From contig MU858193.1 in assembly GCA_033297075.1 (NCBI GenBank), positions 8,811-72,810 of the forward strand: a stretch of 64,000 nucleotides of DNA, given 5' to 3'. Shown piece by piece: positions 41,987 to 53,854 of this stretch. Below the pieces are notes generated by a model. It saw only the letters and a program-made list of their open reading frames with translations. It ran no database searches and was not told where the DNA came from. The translations under genes and the position numbers were made by a program. The DNA comes from Rhypophila decipiens. Taxonomy: Eukaryota; Ascomycota; Sordariomycetes; Sordariales; Naviculisporaceae. How positions within the stretch are numbered: the stretch's first letter is position 1; every line of letters begins with the position of its first letter.

Positions 41987-43236
41987 CGTGTATTATGTGT
42001 CGCCGTAACCCGGGCGGGGGCAATCGAAGGGAGGTTTATTTTCTAGGAAGAGGTTTGTTCGGAGCACATTTGAAGGTATCGTGGCAGCGTGTGGATATGT
42101 ATTGTTTGGCAAGATGGGTAGCCAGTCGCTCGTAGATGTCGTGTCGTGATCGTAAGAGGGCCCAATTCATGCCAGACCGCTGGGCAGCATCCGCGTCGTC
42201 ATAGGCTTCGTTGCGTGTCGATCTAATTCGTCAGTCGTGATTTCGGAAGGGCGGGGATAAATGTCTATTCGGTTTGCCGCCAGACTCGACAGGCGAAAAA
42301 AAGAGACGAAAGATATTCAACTTGGCGATAATGGGGTATCGTGATGAATTGAACAGGCAGAATTATGGTCCAAACACAAGTAGTGACAAGCAAGGTGTTG
42401 CCAGGTTTTGTGCACTAGGAAAAAGGAACCACTTGAGTTTGGGTGGTGGCGCTTGATGACGATGCAAGCCCACGGTTGTTGGTGTTCCACTGGCGCAGTT
42501 GGTCCCTTCCCCGGCCACTGGTTGCGAGTGCTGCAGCAGCTCGGATTTTGGGTGGCTTCAGCTTGCTCGGCAAGAACTCAAGGGCAGTGGGGTCGTGCCT
42601 ACCTGGTATCGGTGGGGTGTTGAGCTCTACATAAAAAGTCTCATGGCGCGGGAACTGCTTCGAAAGTTGAGGTGTGAAATCCCATGACAACGCCACAATA
42701 CCAGATAATATAGCCTTGTAAAGAGCAATTATATACCTCTAATCCAGCTTTACATGCTTTATGACATTCCGTTGTGGGGGAGCTGATTTCCTTCTTTGGG
42801 ACTTCGAGATATATATGGCACGTGTATAATTTAGTGTACAAAGGCCTATGTTCTTCATTTCAACCCCCATTTCGGCCCAGTTGAACGGGCTTCCTGCACC
42901 GCGGGGCACGGATACGAGCGGGCGGGTGGGGTCATTGCTCCAAATCCCTTGGCGCCTTCGTTGTGTTGAATTGACAATTACGTCACTCGAGCCTTGAACT
43001 GGGAAACAACCCAGCCAAGCACGCCGTCGTGCCTGCGTCTCACTCGGAATGAAGAAGGTGCTTGTACAAAGACTCCAAGTACGTGGGACAATGGAGTCTT
43101 TAATATTCCATCAACTGCAGCTTCTTCCCAGCTTTACACTGTCATCAACAGCACCGTGGGATCCCATACACATCACGTATCAGCACTTACCAGTATTGAC
43201 AACATCAACAATCGCTTCTGCACAACAGCTGTCACG
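41987..43236. other. 1.25-kb divergent promoter region
   Basis: Separates VPS13 (minus) from the DUF3429 gene (plus). A 93-codon minus-strand frame at 42415-42696 has protein-like composition but no ATG; it may be leader sequence or chance. No other feature seen. Confidence 0.45.
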
Positions 43237-44548
43237 ATGATGCGAGGATCGCGACCCCTGCTGAGAGCAGCCCAAGGGCTCTCGATTGCAGCTCGGCCAG
43301 CACTTCGTCAGCCACCACTTCAAGTACTACTCCGGTCAGCCGCAAAACCCCCAACAACATCAACTAGGATCGTCCCTCTACTCTTGCGAGCACAGTTCTC
43401 AACCAAGCTACCCCCGAGTCAACGCGATGTCAAGCTCGAGAAAGAGGTCGCTCAGCAGAAACTGAGCTCCCATCCCGAGCGGGTCACAACCACGTCGTCC
43501 ATTCCTGGTTATGTGGAAGGGAAGAATGCCCCCAGTGACCCAGAAATGCCAAAGGGCAGTGAATTGGTGTCGGATCTGGTAAGCCTGTCCCCAACTCTGA
43601 CACATGTGCTCTGCTAGTCTTTCAAGGTGTTGATCACTTTCTTCTTGACAACTTGATCAACGTCTTCTCAGTGTCCATTTCAAGGCCATTTCAAGGTCTT
43701 CTCAGTGTTCTCCAGAAGACCAGCTGGCTGACGCAATATTCCAGAACACCGTCAAAGAAACGCTCGCTCTGAACAATGTGCCTCGAGAGCCCTACGCCCT
43801 CGGCCTCGCCGGGACGCTTCCCTACCTGGCGACATCGTGCGGAACAGTATATTTCTCGTGGGTTCTCAACACAGATGCGACGAGCTCCACTCTTCTGAAC
43901 AACTTTCTGGTCTCCAAGGAGACGGCAACGTACTTGCTTCAGACGCTCGAGCCAATCCAGGTCGGATACGGCGCGGTTATCATCTCGTTTCTCGGCGCCA
44001 TACATTGGGGCATGGAATACGCAGAAAAGTCACCGTTGCGTCAACGAACCAGGTTTCGATATGCGATGGGCGTGGCCGCACCCATGCTAGCGTGGCCAAC
44101 CATATTCATGCCAGTCGAATGGGCACTGATCACGCAATTCCTCTCCTTTACCGGCCTCTACCTGGCGGATCTACGCGCCACGACCAGAGGATGGACACCG
44201 GGTTGGTACGCTAACTACCGATTCGTGCTGACTGCCGTCGTCGGCGCCGCCATCTTCCTGAGTCTGGTAGGCCGTGCCAAGGTCGGCCAGGGCCACAACC
44301 GTCTTTCCACCGAAGAGCTCAGGGAGCGATTCGGCCTCGTTGACAAGGATAGTTCACATGACTGGGAGAAGGAGGAAGAGGAAGAAAGACAACGAATCAA
44401 GAAGCAAAAGGCAGAGGAGGAGAAAAAGGCAGAGGAGGAGAAAAAGAATCAGGCCACCAAGAGTGATAACAAGGCGTCCGATGGCGATAAGAAGTCATTG
44501 GATGGCGACAAGGAATCTAGCGAGGGCGAGGACAAGAAGGAGGCTTAG
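43237..44548 (+). CDS. DUF3429 mitochondrial inner-membrane protein
   Basis: Exons 43237-43578 and 43745-44548 (166-bp intron, GTAAGC donor, CTGAC branch) give 381 residues. The N-terminus (MMRGSRPLLRAAQGLSIAARPALRQ) is Arg/Ala-rich without acids, a mitochondrial presequence. The DUF3429/TMEM69-like domain contains several membrane spans (LAGTLPYLATSCGTVYFS, YGAVIISFLGAIHWGMEYAE, GVAAPMLAWPTIFM, FVLTAVVGAAIFLSLVG) and the family pattern GAIHWG. A very charged Lys/Glu tail (EEEERQRIKKQKAEEEKK) closes the chain before TAG. The molecular role of DUF3429 proteins is not established. The intron holds an imperfect duplication of TTCAAGG...CTTCTCAGTG. The frame stays open after the stop (next entry). 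Confidence 0.85.
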
Positions 44549-45280
44549 TACGAGGCCCTTGTCCACGTGTTACACGCCATTGATCCAATCGATATCGTCC
44601 GCATCATCTTCCTCCTAGATATCCCCAGTCACATCATCAACGCCCTTGTTGCTCTCGGCTTCAACATTCTTTCGCCGGCAGCAGAACCGACTGGACAGGC
44701 CGACCAGGGCGCTATCCCCACGCCCCGTATCCTCCTCATCATTTCGTCAATCAAGACCCTCCTTAATCTTCCCATTTTCCAATACGTGGCCTCCATGGCG
44801 TCATACCTGCCGTTTACACTCGGGCGGTTCGTGTACAGGGTGCTCATCGGCTTCTATGCGTGGGAGGTACTCGTGACTCACCAAGGTGGCCGACCAGACG
44901 GGTTTTATGCCAAGTTCGCAGAAGCTTACGGCACATACGATCTCATCCTGCAGGCGGCAAACTGGCTTGTGCGTAAATACCCCCTGCCAGACCTGACACA
45001 ATTGGCTCTTATCGAGGCTCAACGCGAGGCCGAAAGCGAGGCTCGCATCGAGGAATCTTCGGGATCGGATGAACAGGGTCTCGTCGTTGATATACCAATC
45101 GTGGACAGCAGGGAGAAGCAGGAAAATGCCGAATTCTGGTCCAAAGTTGACAAGTGGTATCTTTTCGCAGGTGACGTGCATGACGTCGATTTGGTCTCGA
45201 AGCGCCAGGTTTTCGTCAAGGTTTTCATGTCGTTCTTGCTCTTCATCGTCTGGGATGTTCATCGTGGACCTAATGCTTAA
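44549..45280 (+). CDS. In-frame ORF after the DUF3429 stop codon
   Basis: 243 sense codons follow the TAG at 44546-44548 in the same frame and end at TAA 45278-45280. The sequence is protein-like, with hydrophobic segments (IVRIIFLLDIPSHIINALVALGFNIL, ILLIISSIKTLLNLPIFQYV, FVKVFMSFLLFIVWDVHRG) and a charged middle (EAQREAESEARIEESSGSDEQ). The first ATG is only at 44795 (MASYLPFTLG). It may be a separate gene with its true start hidden by splicing: ATG 44503 plus an intron 44548-ish to 44617 would give an Arg-rich presequence and keep the frame. It could also be a 3' part joined to DUF3429 by splicing or readthrough, or a shorter protein from 44795. Family not recognised. Confidence 0.6.
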   Translation, partial: YEALVHVLHAIDPIDIVRIIFLLDIPSHIINALVALGFNILSPAAEPTGQADQGAIPTPRILLIISSIKTLLNLPIFQYVASMASYLPFTLGRFVYRVLIGFYAWEVLVTHQGGRPDGFYAKFAEAYGTYDLILQAANWLVRKYPLPDLTQLALIEAQREAESEARIEESSGSDEQGLVVDIPIVDSREKQENAEFWSKVDKWYLFAGDVHDVDLVSKRQVFVKVFMSFLLFIVWDVHRGPNA

Positions 45281-47189
45281 GGGGTCGTGTATCTGGGCTA
45301 TAATATTAATGGGAGTTCATCACAGCGTTTTAGGTTTCTTTTGTGGGCACCGTTATGGTCATCAGCGGTTTTCTTTTTTTTTCTTTTTTCGACGGGTGTT
45401 TAGTGCTCTCACTGTGAGTAGTTTATCCATAATTGAACAATGATTGATTCAGTTTCTGGCCAACGCCTTAACTGACTTCAACGATGGAGTGTGAACTTGC
45501 ATTGAAGGGGTGTTGTGAATCCCGTATATGCCTCATGCAGAACAAGGATATGCCTTCAAATCTCAGTTTGTAGACCTTCTTAGCTTCTCAACTATGTGTA
45601 TCATTGATCTCTCTCACGCATTCGGGGGACTATTCCAATTTGACCTTCCAGACCAAGAGGCATTTATTCAAGACAGTCAAGAGCATTTATTCGAGCCAGT
45701 TAGGGCATTTACTCTAGTCGGTTAAGCCATTTATTTCAGCCAGTTAAGGTATTTATTCCAATTCCAGTCAAGACATTTATTCCAGTTAGCTAGAGTATTT
45801 ATTCCAGCCAGTTAAGAGCATTTATTCGAGCCCGTTAGGCTATTTATTTTCGTTGGTTAATTTATTCTAGTCAGTTAAGCCATTTATTCCAGTTCATTTA
45901 AGCCATTTATAACAGCCATTCAAGGCATCTATTCTACAAGAGCAGTACTAGTATATAAGAAGACTAGCGCCTGTATACGAGAGGACCGGTGTGTGTATAT
46001 TCGGCGCCTTATTGATCCCTCTCGCGCATTCGGGGGACTATTCCTACACATTCACCGGTATTATTCAACATGTATATGATCCATTTTAAACACCATTTCT
46101 GGCTCAGATTCCCCTCGGTTCATGTGTTCTAAAGCCTCTGAGGGAGTAATTCAAGGCTTAAAGTTAGATAAAGTAGGGGTTCTACTCAGATGGACAGACG
46201 CATATATATGTGCCTTTTGGGGGCTCTAGATGTCACGGACATGCCTTAAATGTCTAGAGGTTAAGGTATTTATTTGGGCTTTCTAAGGACTTTGGATGTT
46301 ATTAAAGAGGCCCTCAAGACGTTCTTGGAGGTCTCTGTGCATGGTTCTTGGTGATTGCGTTACCTCTTTCAACGACCTCAAGGGACCTAGATACTTTATT
46401 ATTTAATGATTTCAGGGTAATAGCAGACAAATCAGGGTATTCAAGGTTTCTGAAAGGCCATTTGTGTCGTCCCTCAAAGGGCTCTGCATATCATGAAGGA
46501 GGTCACCGGGTAGATATGCACACTACTAGTTGACGTGGTTTCCCTTTTTAAATTTCACATTGCAAGTATCTGATGTGTCAGCCTAATCTGACCCAGACAA
46601 TTTCTTCACTGTCTCGTCGGTAATACTGTGGTATTGGATTATCTTGATGCCATCCATGGATCTCTGTCTAGACCGTATTCTTTGTAACGCTTAGGGATTT
46701 CAAGGACTTGTCGAATACTCCAGCCTGATATTGCAACCTCCTCTACTTGTGTTCACCGAGGATGGCATGTTTACCTGTACTGCAGTGCTTTTTATCCAGG
46801 TTTTCAAGGTATGCTCAAGGTCCTTGTTTTCTCCTTACCTCGTGCCCGGAATTAGAGACGTATAATTAACTGTTCGGCCCCTGTCCAGATATCATTTCAC
46901 AGACCTCGATGGTGTGTTCGAGCAAATAACCTCAAGAGCTCTCTCCGAAAGCTGTCCCATTTTGCCCGAATTTGCCGGCTGATACATCGGGTCGTTACAA
47001 GTTGACACGAGCAAATGCGGTATTCCGTGCCAACATCAAAGCTTCTTTCATTTTTATGGATAAAAGGGAATGTGATTGGCTGTGAACGAGACTTCCCCGG
47101 CCCGGCTCGGTCCATAGCCAATATCCACAACGAGGGCGCACAAATCCACAACATAAGCCATTAACATGACGTGTTCGTTCAACACATAA
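45281..47189. other. Gene-poor, repeat-bearing stretch
   Basis: AT-richer than the flanks. Holds the 22-bp tandem array and 34-bp direct repeats at 45603-46044. After that no ORF, RNA or element is supported up to the tRNA-Gly gene. Confidence 0.55.
45603..46044. repeat. 22-bp degenerate tandem array between 34-bp direct repeats
   Basis: Thirteen diverged units with a period of about 22 bp, core CATTTATTCCAGCCAGTTAA, run from about 45660 to 45935. Two direct repeats of 34 bp (45603-45636 and 46011-46044, two mismatches; core GCATTCGGGGGACTATTCC) enclose the array with about 375 bp between them. No inverted ends or target duplication were found. Confidence 0.85.
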
Positions 47190-47260
47190 GCGTCAGTGGT
47201 TTAGTGGTAAAATCCATCGTTGCCATCGATGGGCCCCGCGTTCGATTCGCGGCTGACGCA
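47190..47260 (+). tRNA. tRNA-Gly (GCC)
   Basis: 71 nt folding into a full cloverleaf. Acceptor GCGTCAG pairs with CTGACGC, the D arm is TGGTTTAGTGGTAAAA, and the anticodon loop is TTGCCAT with GCC. The T arm is CCGCG-TTCGATT-CGCGG and the discriminator A is at 47260. No intron. Confidence 0.95.
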
Positions 47261-48308
47261 TTACATCCCTTAAAAGCGAGATTGTGTTGTTGTCTCTTGG
47301 TAAAGCAACAGTGATGCCGTATGAGGGCGGAAACCGTGGAGTGGATCCATTTCCACCAAAGTTGTATAATGTGCAACTTTTGAGGAAATGGATCTTATCC
47401 TTGATCTCTGCGCTCATGCGGCATTTCTGTTTCTTTTTAACATCTAGAGCTAGGTTAGCAACGACGACCCAACACGTCTTGGACGTCAAGCAGGCCTTTT
47501 CTAAGGAGCATACCGCTCAACCACTGAACCACAGGCCAAAAGATGACTGCAATCACCGAAAGGCGTGTTCGGCTCAGTGGTATATATGGCTTTGTCCCAT
47601 ACCTTTCATATATGGTATAGTTCGCCGTGGTCGTTTTTTGATGGGAATAAATAAACAAATGGCTTGGTTCAAGTGTTTCTGTGTCTTCGAGTTATGACAT
47701 CTCTATAGAATGATAGAACTATGTTCCACTGCTAGGTATTGAACTTTCAACCTCGAGAAAAGCATGGGTAGTTATAGCTACCCACGTTGAGCTTTATTCT
47801 CTCTTTGAAGTTTGACTGCAGTCTGTTTTAATGGCGACTAGTAAATAAGGGTTAGAATGCTAACAGACCTTCAAGAGAGAATGGTCGCAGATAAGTACAG
47901 AGATCATTTAACACATAGAATACTTCAATACAGGAATGCCTGGGCTCAGTTCCATCCTATAATGTACGGCCCTGGACCATCGATCCATTTTTACTCTGAT
48001 AAATTTCAGTTGTTGTTACTAGTTGTGTTAACCCCCTATCCTGATGTTTACATTCAGGGGTTTGTGGGTTCAGCCGTTGGTATGGTATCCGTACAGTACG
48101 TACAATGTACCTCGGCAAACAACAAGCCCAGAAGCCCACTTGGGAGGCAGTTTCGGGATCGCAACAAAAAAAACATCTTCTAATGAGCAAAACAAGATTT
48201 TGCCATCTCCGATTTTAAAAACCTCAACGACGTAACAGCCAGGCACAGATGTGCAATGCATTGGCGAAAAGTCCGTGGTGCTGTCATGGACTGGAAATCA
48301 TAGCCAGC
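47261..48308. other. Intergenic with tRNA-like fragments
   Basis: Minus-strand segments near 47545-47500 (GTTCAGTGGTTGAGC) and 47760-47715 (GGTTGAAAGTTCAATACC) resemble a tRNA D arm and B box but do not fold into a tRNA. They may be decayed tRNA or SINE pieces. No gene. Confidence 0.4.
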
Positions 48309-48332
48309 ACAATGACGTCATGACGTCATTGT
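48309..48332. promoter_or_regulatory. 24-bp palindrome made of two adjacent CRE sites
   Basis: A perfect palindrome whose centre is two abutting copies of TGACGTCA (48313-48320 and 48321-48328), the consensus for ATF/CREB-type bZIP factors. It lies 122 bp upstream of the ATG of the ORF at 48454. Confidence 0.7.
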
Positions 48333-48453
48333 CAGGCTTGAAGCTTCTTGCCTCACATCGGCTTTAGCGATCACGTCCCGATCTTTGTGCGTCTGCCGTA
48401 ACAAGGTTACGGATTTATGCACCAGGTATGTATTCATATGCCGATAGCTTCCG

Positions 48454-49284
48454 ATGGAACTTTATTCAACCTTGATCTTTCCGTTGTCCCTGAGGCCATG
48501 CGTTTTTATTCTATCAGTGGAAAGTACGGAATTTGGGGATTACGTTGTTGTGGTTTGGTCTCTTGGACTTAATACGGTAGTACTTGCTGTTTGGTTGAGC
48601 CGTAGAATTCCGTTCTTCGAAACCGTTGATCACTCGTTGAGCTGTACAGCATATGATGCCGTGCAATATCTCACGATAGCAGCTCCGATTGCCTTCATGT
48701 CCTACCTGCCAACTAGGCTTACCGATAGTTTTGAGAAACCGGTAACGGCAGCGGGACGTTCACCGATGGACGGACACGGACACGGCATACGGAACGCCCT
48801 CGGCGGTTTAACGGTTGATCGGTCCCTGAAGCAACACCTGCAAGCTGACAGCTTCGCAGATCTCCCTGCCAGATCGACAAGAATGGCGATTGTTCTGGAA
48901 AACACCACCGTTGCATTCGTTGCCGGGAGATCCGCCGGACTCGGAGTCTGTTCAATAGGGGGCCCGATGCACCATTTGGGACGCGCTTGTGGGATCGGAG
49001 ATGCGCTCTTAGCGGCAGGCGGTGTAATCCATGGGTTCGTTCTGTCGATCACCGTTTTGGTGACAGGCAAGCTGGTTCTTGAAAAGATGGGATTGTGGTT
49101 CAGGGATGATCGCGATGTCCACTTTCCCCATTACTTGACGGCGACACGGCTTAAAGTCAAAATATGTGTAAATGCTGTCATCAAGACCGAGGTCGGGGAG
49201 TTTCTTGATCTAGAGAAATATTTCCCAGTAGCACATCTCGACAGTCCCCGAGGAATCTTTATCCGGCAAAAGGGGGTGGTGTAA
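48454..49284 (+). CDS. Uncertain 276-residue ORF
   Basis: An ATG-initiated frame of 276 codons in an otherwise gene-poor area. It begins with hydrophobic stretches (TLIFPLSLRPCVFILSV, YVVVVWSLGLNTVVLAVWLS, LTIAAPIAFMSYLP). It then has a Gly/Ala-rich central part (AGRSAGLGVCSIGGPMHHLG, GIGDALLAAGGVIHGFVLSITVLVTG) and a polar C-terminus. I recognise no family. The length without stops and the upstream CRE palindrome favour a gene. The unusual residue mix and lack of introns or homologous motifs favour an orphan or a chance frame. Confidence 0.35.
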   Translation: MELYSTLIFPLSLRPCVFILSVESTEFGDYVVVVWSLGLNTVVLAVWLSRRIPFFETVDHSLSCTAYDAVQYLTIAAPIAFMSYLPTRLTDSFEKPVTAAGRSPMDGHGHGIRNALGGLTVDRSLKQHLQADSFADLPARSTRMAIVLENTTVAFVAGRSAGLGVCSIGGPMHHLGRACGIGDALLAAGGVIHGFVLSITVLVTGKLVLEKMGLWFRDDRDVHFPHYLTATRLKVKICVNAVIKTEVGEFLDLEKYFPVAHLDSPRGIFIRQKGVV

Positions 49285-52200
49285 TTCCATAGTCCGGCGA
49301 TAAGATCTCCACGTGGAAAGGTTGGGGAGCGTATCGTAAAGAACCGTTATCGATCCGTAACGGATTGAAACTACCCGCAAAAATCATGAAAAGAATAGGT
49401 CAAGTTGATAGAATCTTCCCCTGCCTTCTTGATACTATCCATGAGCGCCAACCTGCCATCGATATACAAGCCTGCCCTCTCGCGAGCTATTTTTGTTCAA
49501 GTCAATCGAGATCTCGGTTTTGATATTGCGGCTTCAATCAAGGACCGGGAAGCTCAGGTGGCTGGGAGTAGTGCTGAAGGCGGGGACTTTCACATGTAGG
49601 GTTCTGGCGCGGGGGAAACGGATGGCGGGGTATTTCTCACCAAGGTGTTTGGGTCTTGGAACAATATGACTCTGCTCCTGAAGGAAGGATCTCGTGGCTG
49701 AGGGTAATAATTGTCACTAGATACGCAAACAGCGGTCAGGACCTGCTGATCTTGAAGCAAGAGACTGATATATCAAGTCTTACAGCGTTATTACCGAGAC
49801 TCTGAAGAATGCTCATCAGGGATAGAAGATGTGTGACGCGATCCCTCATCATGTTCATACTCCATACGGAGTGCAACTTTACCGAAGGCTCGGCCTCTGG
49901 GGAAATCCTACAGTGGACCGGGAACATTTTACCCCTCATTTACAGGGTCTTGTATAGTGTAGCGGGGGCTGACTTCTGGGGGGAGGAGAAGGAAGCAAAA
50001 CGGAGGTTAGGCACCGTTTTCTGACCCTCCCGGGCAATTAAGGTGAGTACGAGGTTCGAAACCTGTTATAACTGGACATTGACAGTATCAACTCCTCAAT
50101 CGTAGCGAGTCGTAGTCATCCTGATAACGAGCACCCGCCGGCAAGGTTCGGAACCTCGGATCGCTCGTTTGGGAAGGACGCCTGATTACGCGCATATGGC
50201 TGGTGATCCGCCCGTCAGCTGCGCGATTGGGGACTCGTGGGCAGGAACCCGCCATTTCATCTGCTTCCCGCCCCCTTTTCTGGCAAATTACCAATAGCAT
50301 GTCGCCGACTACCTACCAAAGGACCAAAATGGAATCCATCACCAAATTGCTCACGGGCCCATTTTCCTCGCGGCATTTCACATGCCATCTTGGGGGCAGA
50401 TGCCGGAAGATGAGGACGACTACCGGCTTGGACTCAATGGCCACAATACACGTGTAAACGTGTAGAGATATGGTGATGGCAGGTGACTAAGAACTCCTCC
50501 TCCATGTGTATCACGATTTGATCAACGATACTGTTTGCTTATCGTACTAGTGAATGATGTGCACCTGCTGCCATAATCTGGTGTCCCCGGGAGCTGCGAG
50601 GTTCCTGTTAGTGCCATCTGTCAGAGATGCTCAGCCCTACAATACTCCCCCATGCTTACGGCATCCGTATCGCTTGCTGCCCATATGTATTCCGTATTGG
50701 ACTCTGATCTGGCAGGCTCAAGAAGACGGCCCGAGATTGTCTACCAGTTAAATGCACTGGCCAGGCTAGCCACTGGCCAAAGCACAAGCTTCGAGAACCA
50801 ATCCGTACTGGTACCCAGCGACTGGCGTGGCATGTTGAGGGGCCGCCTCGTGGAGCACGCGCTATCAACTGTTGGGCAGCACCACCGGCCACTGATGGAT
50901 CATGGAACACATGGAAGTGAACCACGAAAGCTCCCGTGTCACGAGAAATGGCCCGTCGCAATTGCGAACAGAGGTTCTGGAACGACCATTCTGTTCTTGA
51001 TATTGTACTCGGTCCTCACGTTGGGTTCACCGACAGATCTTCCAGGCTGTCACACACTTCTGGAGAAGCTGACAACCCCTTTTGGCATGTATCGAATGGC
51101 GGCCAATGCCCAGTCGGTCGGCGATGCACCCACAATGTAATCGTCGGCTCACAGCCACTCAGCTGCCACACCATCGTCCGAAACGGGGCAATCATGGCGA
51201 CCTCGAGAGCTTGCTGTCCCGAGCTCCGTGTCGTGGCATTTCTGGCCACGTTGGGACCTATGGGTGATTCAGTGACATGCCGTGGTAAATTGTGTAAATG
51301 CGTCCAGGCCGCCGACCAAGACAGTTGAACTATCAAGAATTCGGGCATCTAGGGAATGTCACGAACCGCTTTGGTAGGCGTACAGATGGAATATCACATT
51401 ATTTCCGACATGTAGTGTAGTAATTACAAGTGTCAAGTGGTGATATTGTGTCAGCGACCTGTCTATATCAAGACTCATCGTCCTCCGTGACAACTCGGTT
51501 CCTGAACCCGATTTATCTTATCGCACCGTATTTCGTATCACCTCGAAAAAGGAACTCAGATCTCACCCCAACTCATCTGTTACACAAAGTAGCCACTGAG
51601 AGTCGATCCATCCGAAGACCGCACACAAGGCAATCTTTCACCGACATCGCCACGGGAACCCAAGCCTCGTCAGTCATTGTGCTTGAACCAGACTCAACAG
51701 TCCATTGTCGGATATAACAAACTTGACAAGGAGCTCCTGCGTCATATATCAAGCAAGGTCAACTGCTGTTCATACGAAACACTTCTACACATCGCCGATA
51801 TCCATCTAAATAAAGAGACCCAGATAGATCTGTCTCAGCTCATCGACTGCCCATCGACTTATACTTCCCAGCCAGTTTGGACCGTTTTCCTTGGCTGCAC
51901 CCCTGAATCCACCGCCCACCGTTCCGAAAAGAACATCGTTATCCGTACACGTACGGATACCTCCGCAACAAAGGCGGTATTCCGGGCTCCGCTACTGTTT
52001 CGGCACACAAATCCCTGGAACATCGGCATTGACTTCGAATCTTCGGCATCAGACTCCCCATCGAAACTGCTGGAAGAACCCCAACAGATTTTACTTGGTC
52101 CCTCATCCCAAGCCGTCGCTATTTACAGACGTGGACGTGGAGGTCCGAAGCGGAATCTGCATCTGCATCAAGCTGTCTGATTACGTCTTCTTCTGTCAAT

Positions 52201-53854
52201 ACAAGGTTAGTGCTTCTTTTACCTGTCGAAACACACATGGCGCAAACTTGCGGGTGGCGGGCGGCAACTGTTCCGTCCGTTCAGGTCAATCGCCCACCGT
52301 TTTGGGGCGAACCGGTCGGATGGATTCAAGATTTGCTGCACTCCACAACGTCATACACTGAATAATTGTCAGCTTGTTTTTCACTGTTCTTTACGTCTCG
52401 TAATCCATTCGAACCAGATGCGGTCAGAATGTAATCAAGCGATTTTCCTGTCCTCGGCTTCGTGGTATTTCTAATATCTATTGTCTATATATTCCCAGCT
52501 CGCCGCGCTAACTCGGTCGCTTTTGCGATTCCAATACAGAAGGGTCTCGACCTTACAACAGCCTCAACTAATCAATACGGTGTTACCCCTATTAATAACA
52601 AGACACCAATAATATCGCAACGCGCCCTTCTTCTCCGCAACCACAATAATATTCGCTACCACCTACACGTATCGCTGTCTGACACAGGCCTCGACGCCTG
52701 CAGAGCTCCTGCATCGACTACCCCTATCGAGGCCGAGACCTGTCTTGGACTTTGCGACATCAGCACCAACAAGACGGTCCAGAAGCCAGAGAAGCAGCCC
52801 CGAGCGCCCAACCCGTCGCATCGTTGCACGGACGAGCGACCGCCGTCCGTTTTCATTTCTTCAACGACACCTAGACCCCGGATCCTCGAGGCTCCCACCC
52901 TCCATCAGACGCTACCCCGCGCATTCATCCCAAGTTCCAGCAGAACGTCGACCGCATCGTTACGAGAGGCCACGACAAATACCCCGCGTTCATTACGCCC
53001 GGTCGAACTCTGTTAGTAGTGAGAGAGGCGTCAGCGTCAGCATTCAGCATCGACCTGCCCTGCCCTATTCGAGCAGACGCGACAGGCTGTCTTCGGTCCC
53101 CAGCCACCGAGATTCGATTTAAAGAAAGCAGCCCGTCTGCCTCTTGTGTCTTGGGTTCTCGACTTTTTTTGACTTTGATCTACTCTGCAACCTGCAATAT
53201 CAGCATTCTGCCCGGTCATTTTTGCTGGCGCAACACCAGTTAAGCTTTTTGGGACCGCGGCAACTCGTCTTGTTTGGGGCGACCCATTTTAGGGGGCCTT
53301 AGTTTATTTGGTTTCCGTTTGCCGTTTCCCTGCCTTCTTTGCTTGCGTGTTGCTCGCTTGCTGGTCAAGCTTGCCGCCCTGTTTTTCCTTGACTCCTGTC
53401 GTGTCTTGTGTCACCTTTAGGCCACCCGCCACGGTCACGACGCATACCCGAGCCTCCTTCTGCTGCTGCCACGAGAACAAGGCCGCAGGAAACGGGTTCA
53501 AGATTGACCAACACAAAGTGACCCCAGCTAGGACGCCTTTTTCGCCGCATCCAGCTCCTCAGCTTATTTAGTCAGAGCTGCCCCCCCTCTGGCATCGAGA
53601 ACAAAGGATCAATAGTTATTTTTACCGGCATTATTACCTCTCCCGTTCTTATTACCGGCATTATTTCCTTTCCCATTCGACAAACATTTCGCCTAACTCC
53701 GTATCCGACCTGCTCCGTGAACAAAGGACCTCGATCGCGGCGACACACAACTCACTTCAGCTGTCATCGCCTTCCTAGTGGGGAAATTCCCGAATAGGAA
53801 GTCTACAAACCATAGCGGCACCATCCATCACGACAAGGCGCTTGTTCTTATTTA
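49285..53854. other. 4.6-kb stretch without a supportable gene
   Basis: Several frames over 120 codons exist (for example 51677-52180, 52462-53016, 52745-53122), but they lack any ATG start or overlap each other in different frames, so none is called. Near 51941-51958 is an 8-bp-arm inverted repeat (ATCCGTAC-AC-GTACGGAT). The last 600 bp are pyrimidine-rich and look like promoter plus long leader of the gene at 53855. Confidence 0.5.
53622..53678. repeat. Two 27-bp direct repeats, period 30
   Basis: 53622-53648 and 53652-53678 share TTACCGGCATTATT plus a CT-rich tail with three mismatches; 180-235 bp upstream of the ATG at 53855. Confidence 0.8.

Noticed and set aside
44274..44618. 114-codon Arg-rich plus-strand ORF as a gene of its own
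   Set aside because: Shifted frame of the Lys/Glu tail of DUF3429; only its last part from ATG 44503 is kept as one possible start for the downstream ORF.
47480..47770. Additional tRNA genes on the minus strand
   Set aside because: D-arm-like and B-box-like strings occur, but no complete acceptor and anticodon stems can be formed.
52462..53122. Overlapping 184- and 125-codon ORFs
   Set aside because: Neither contains an ATG start, they overlap in different frames and show no motif or splice partners.
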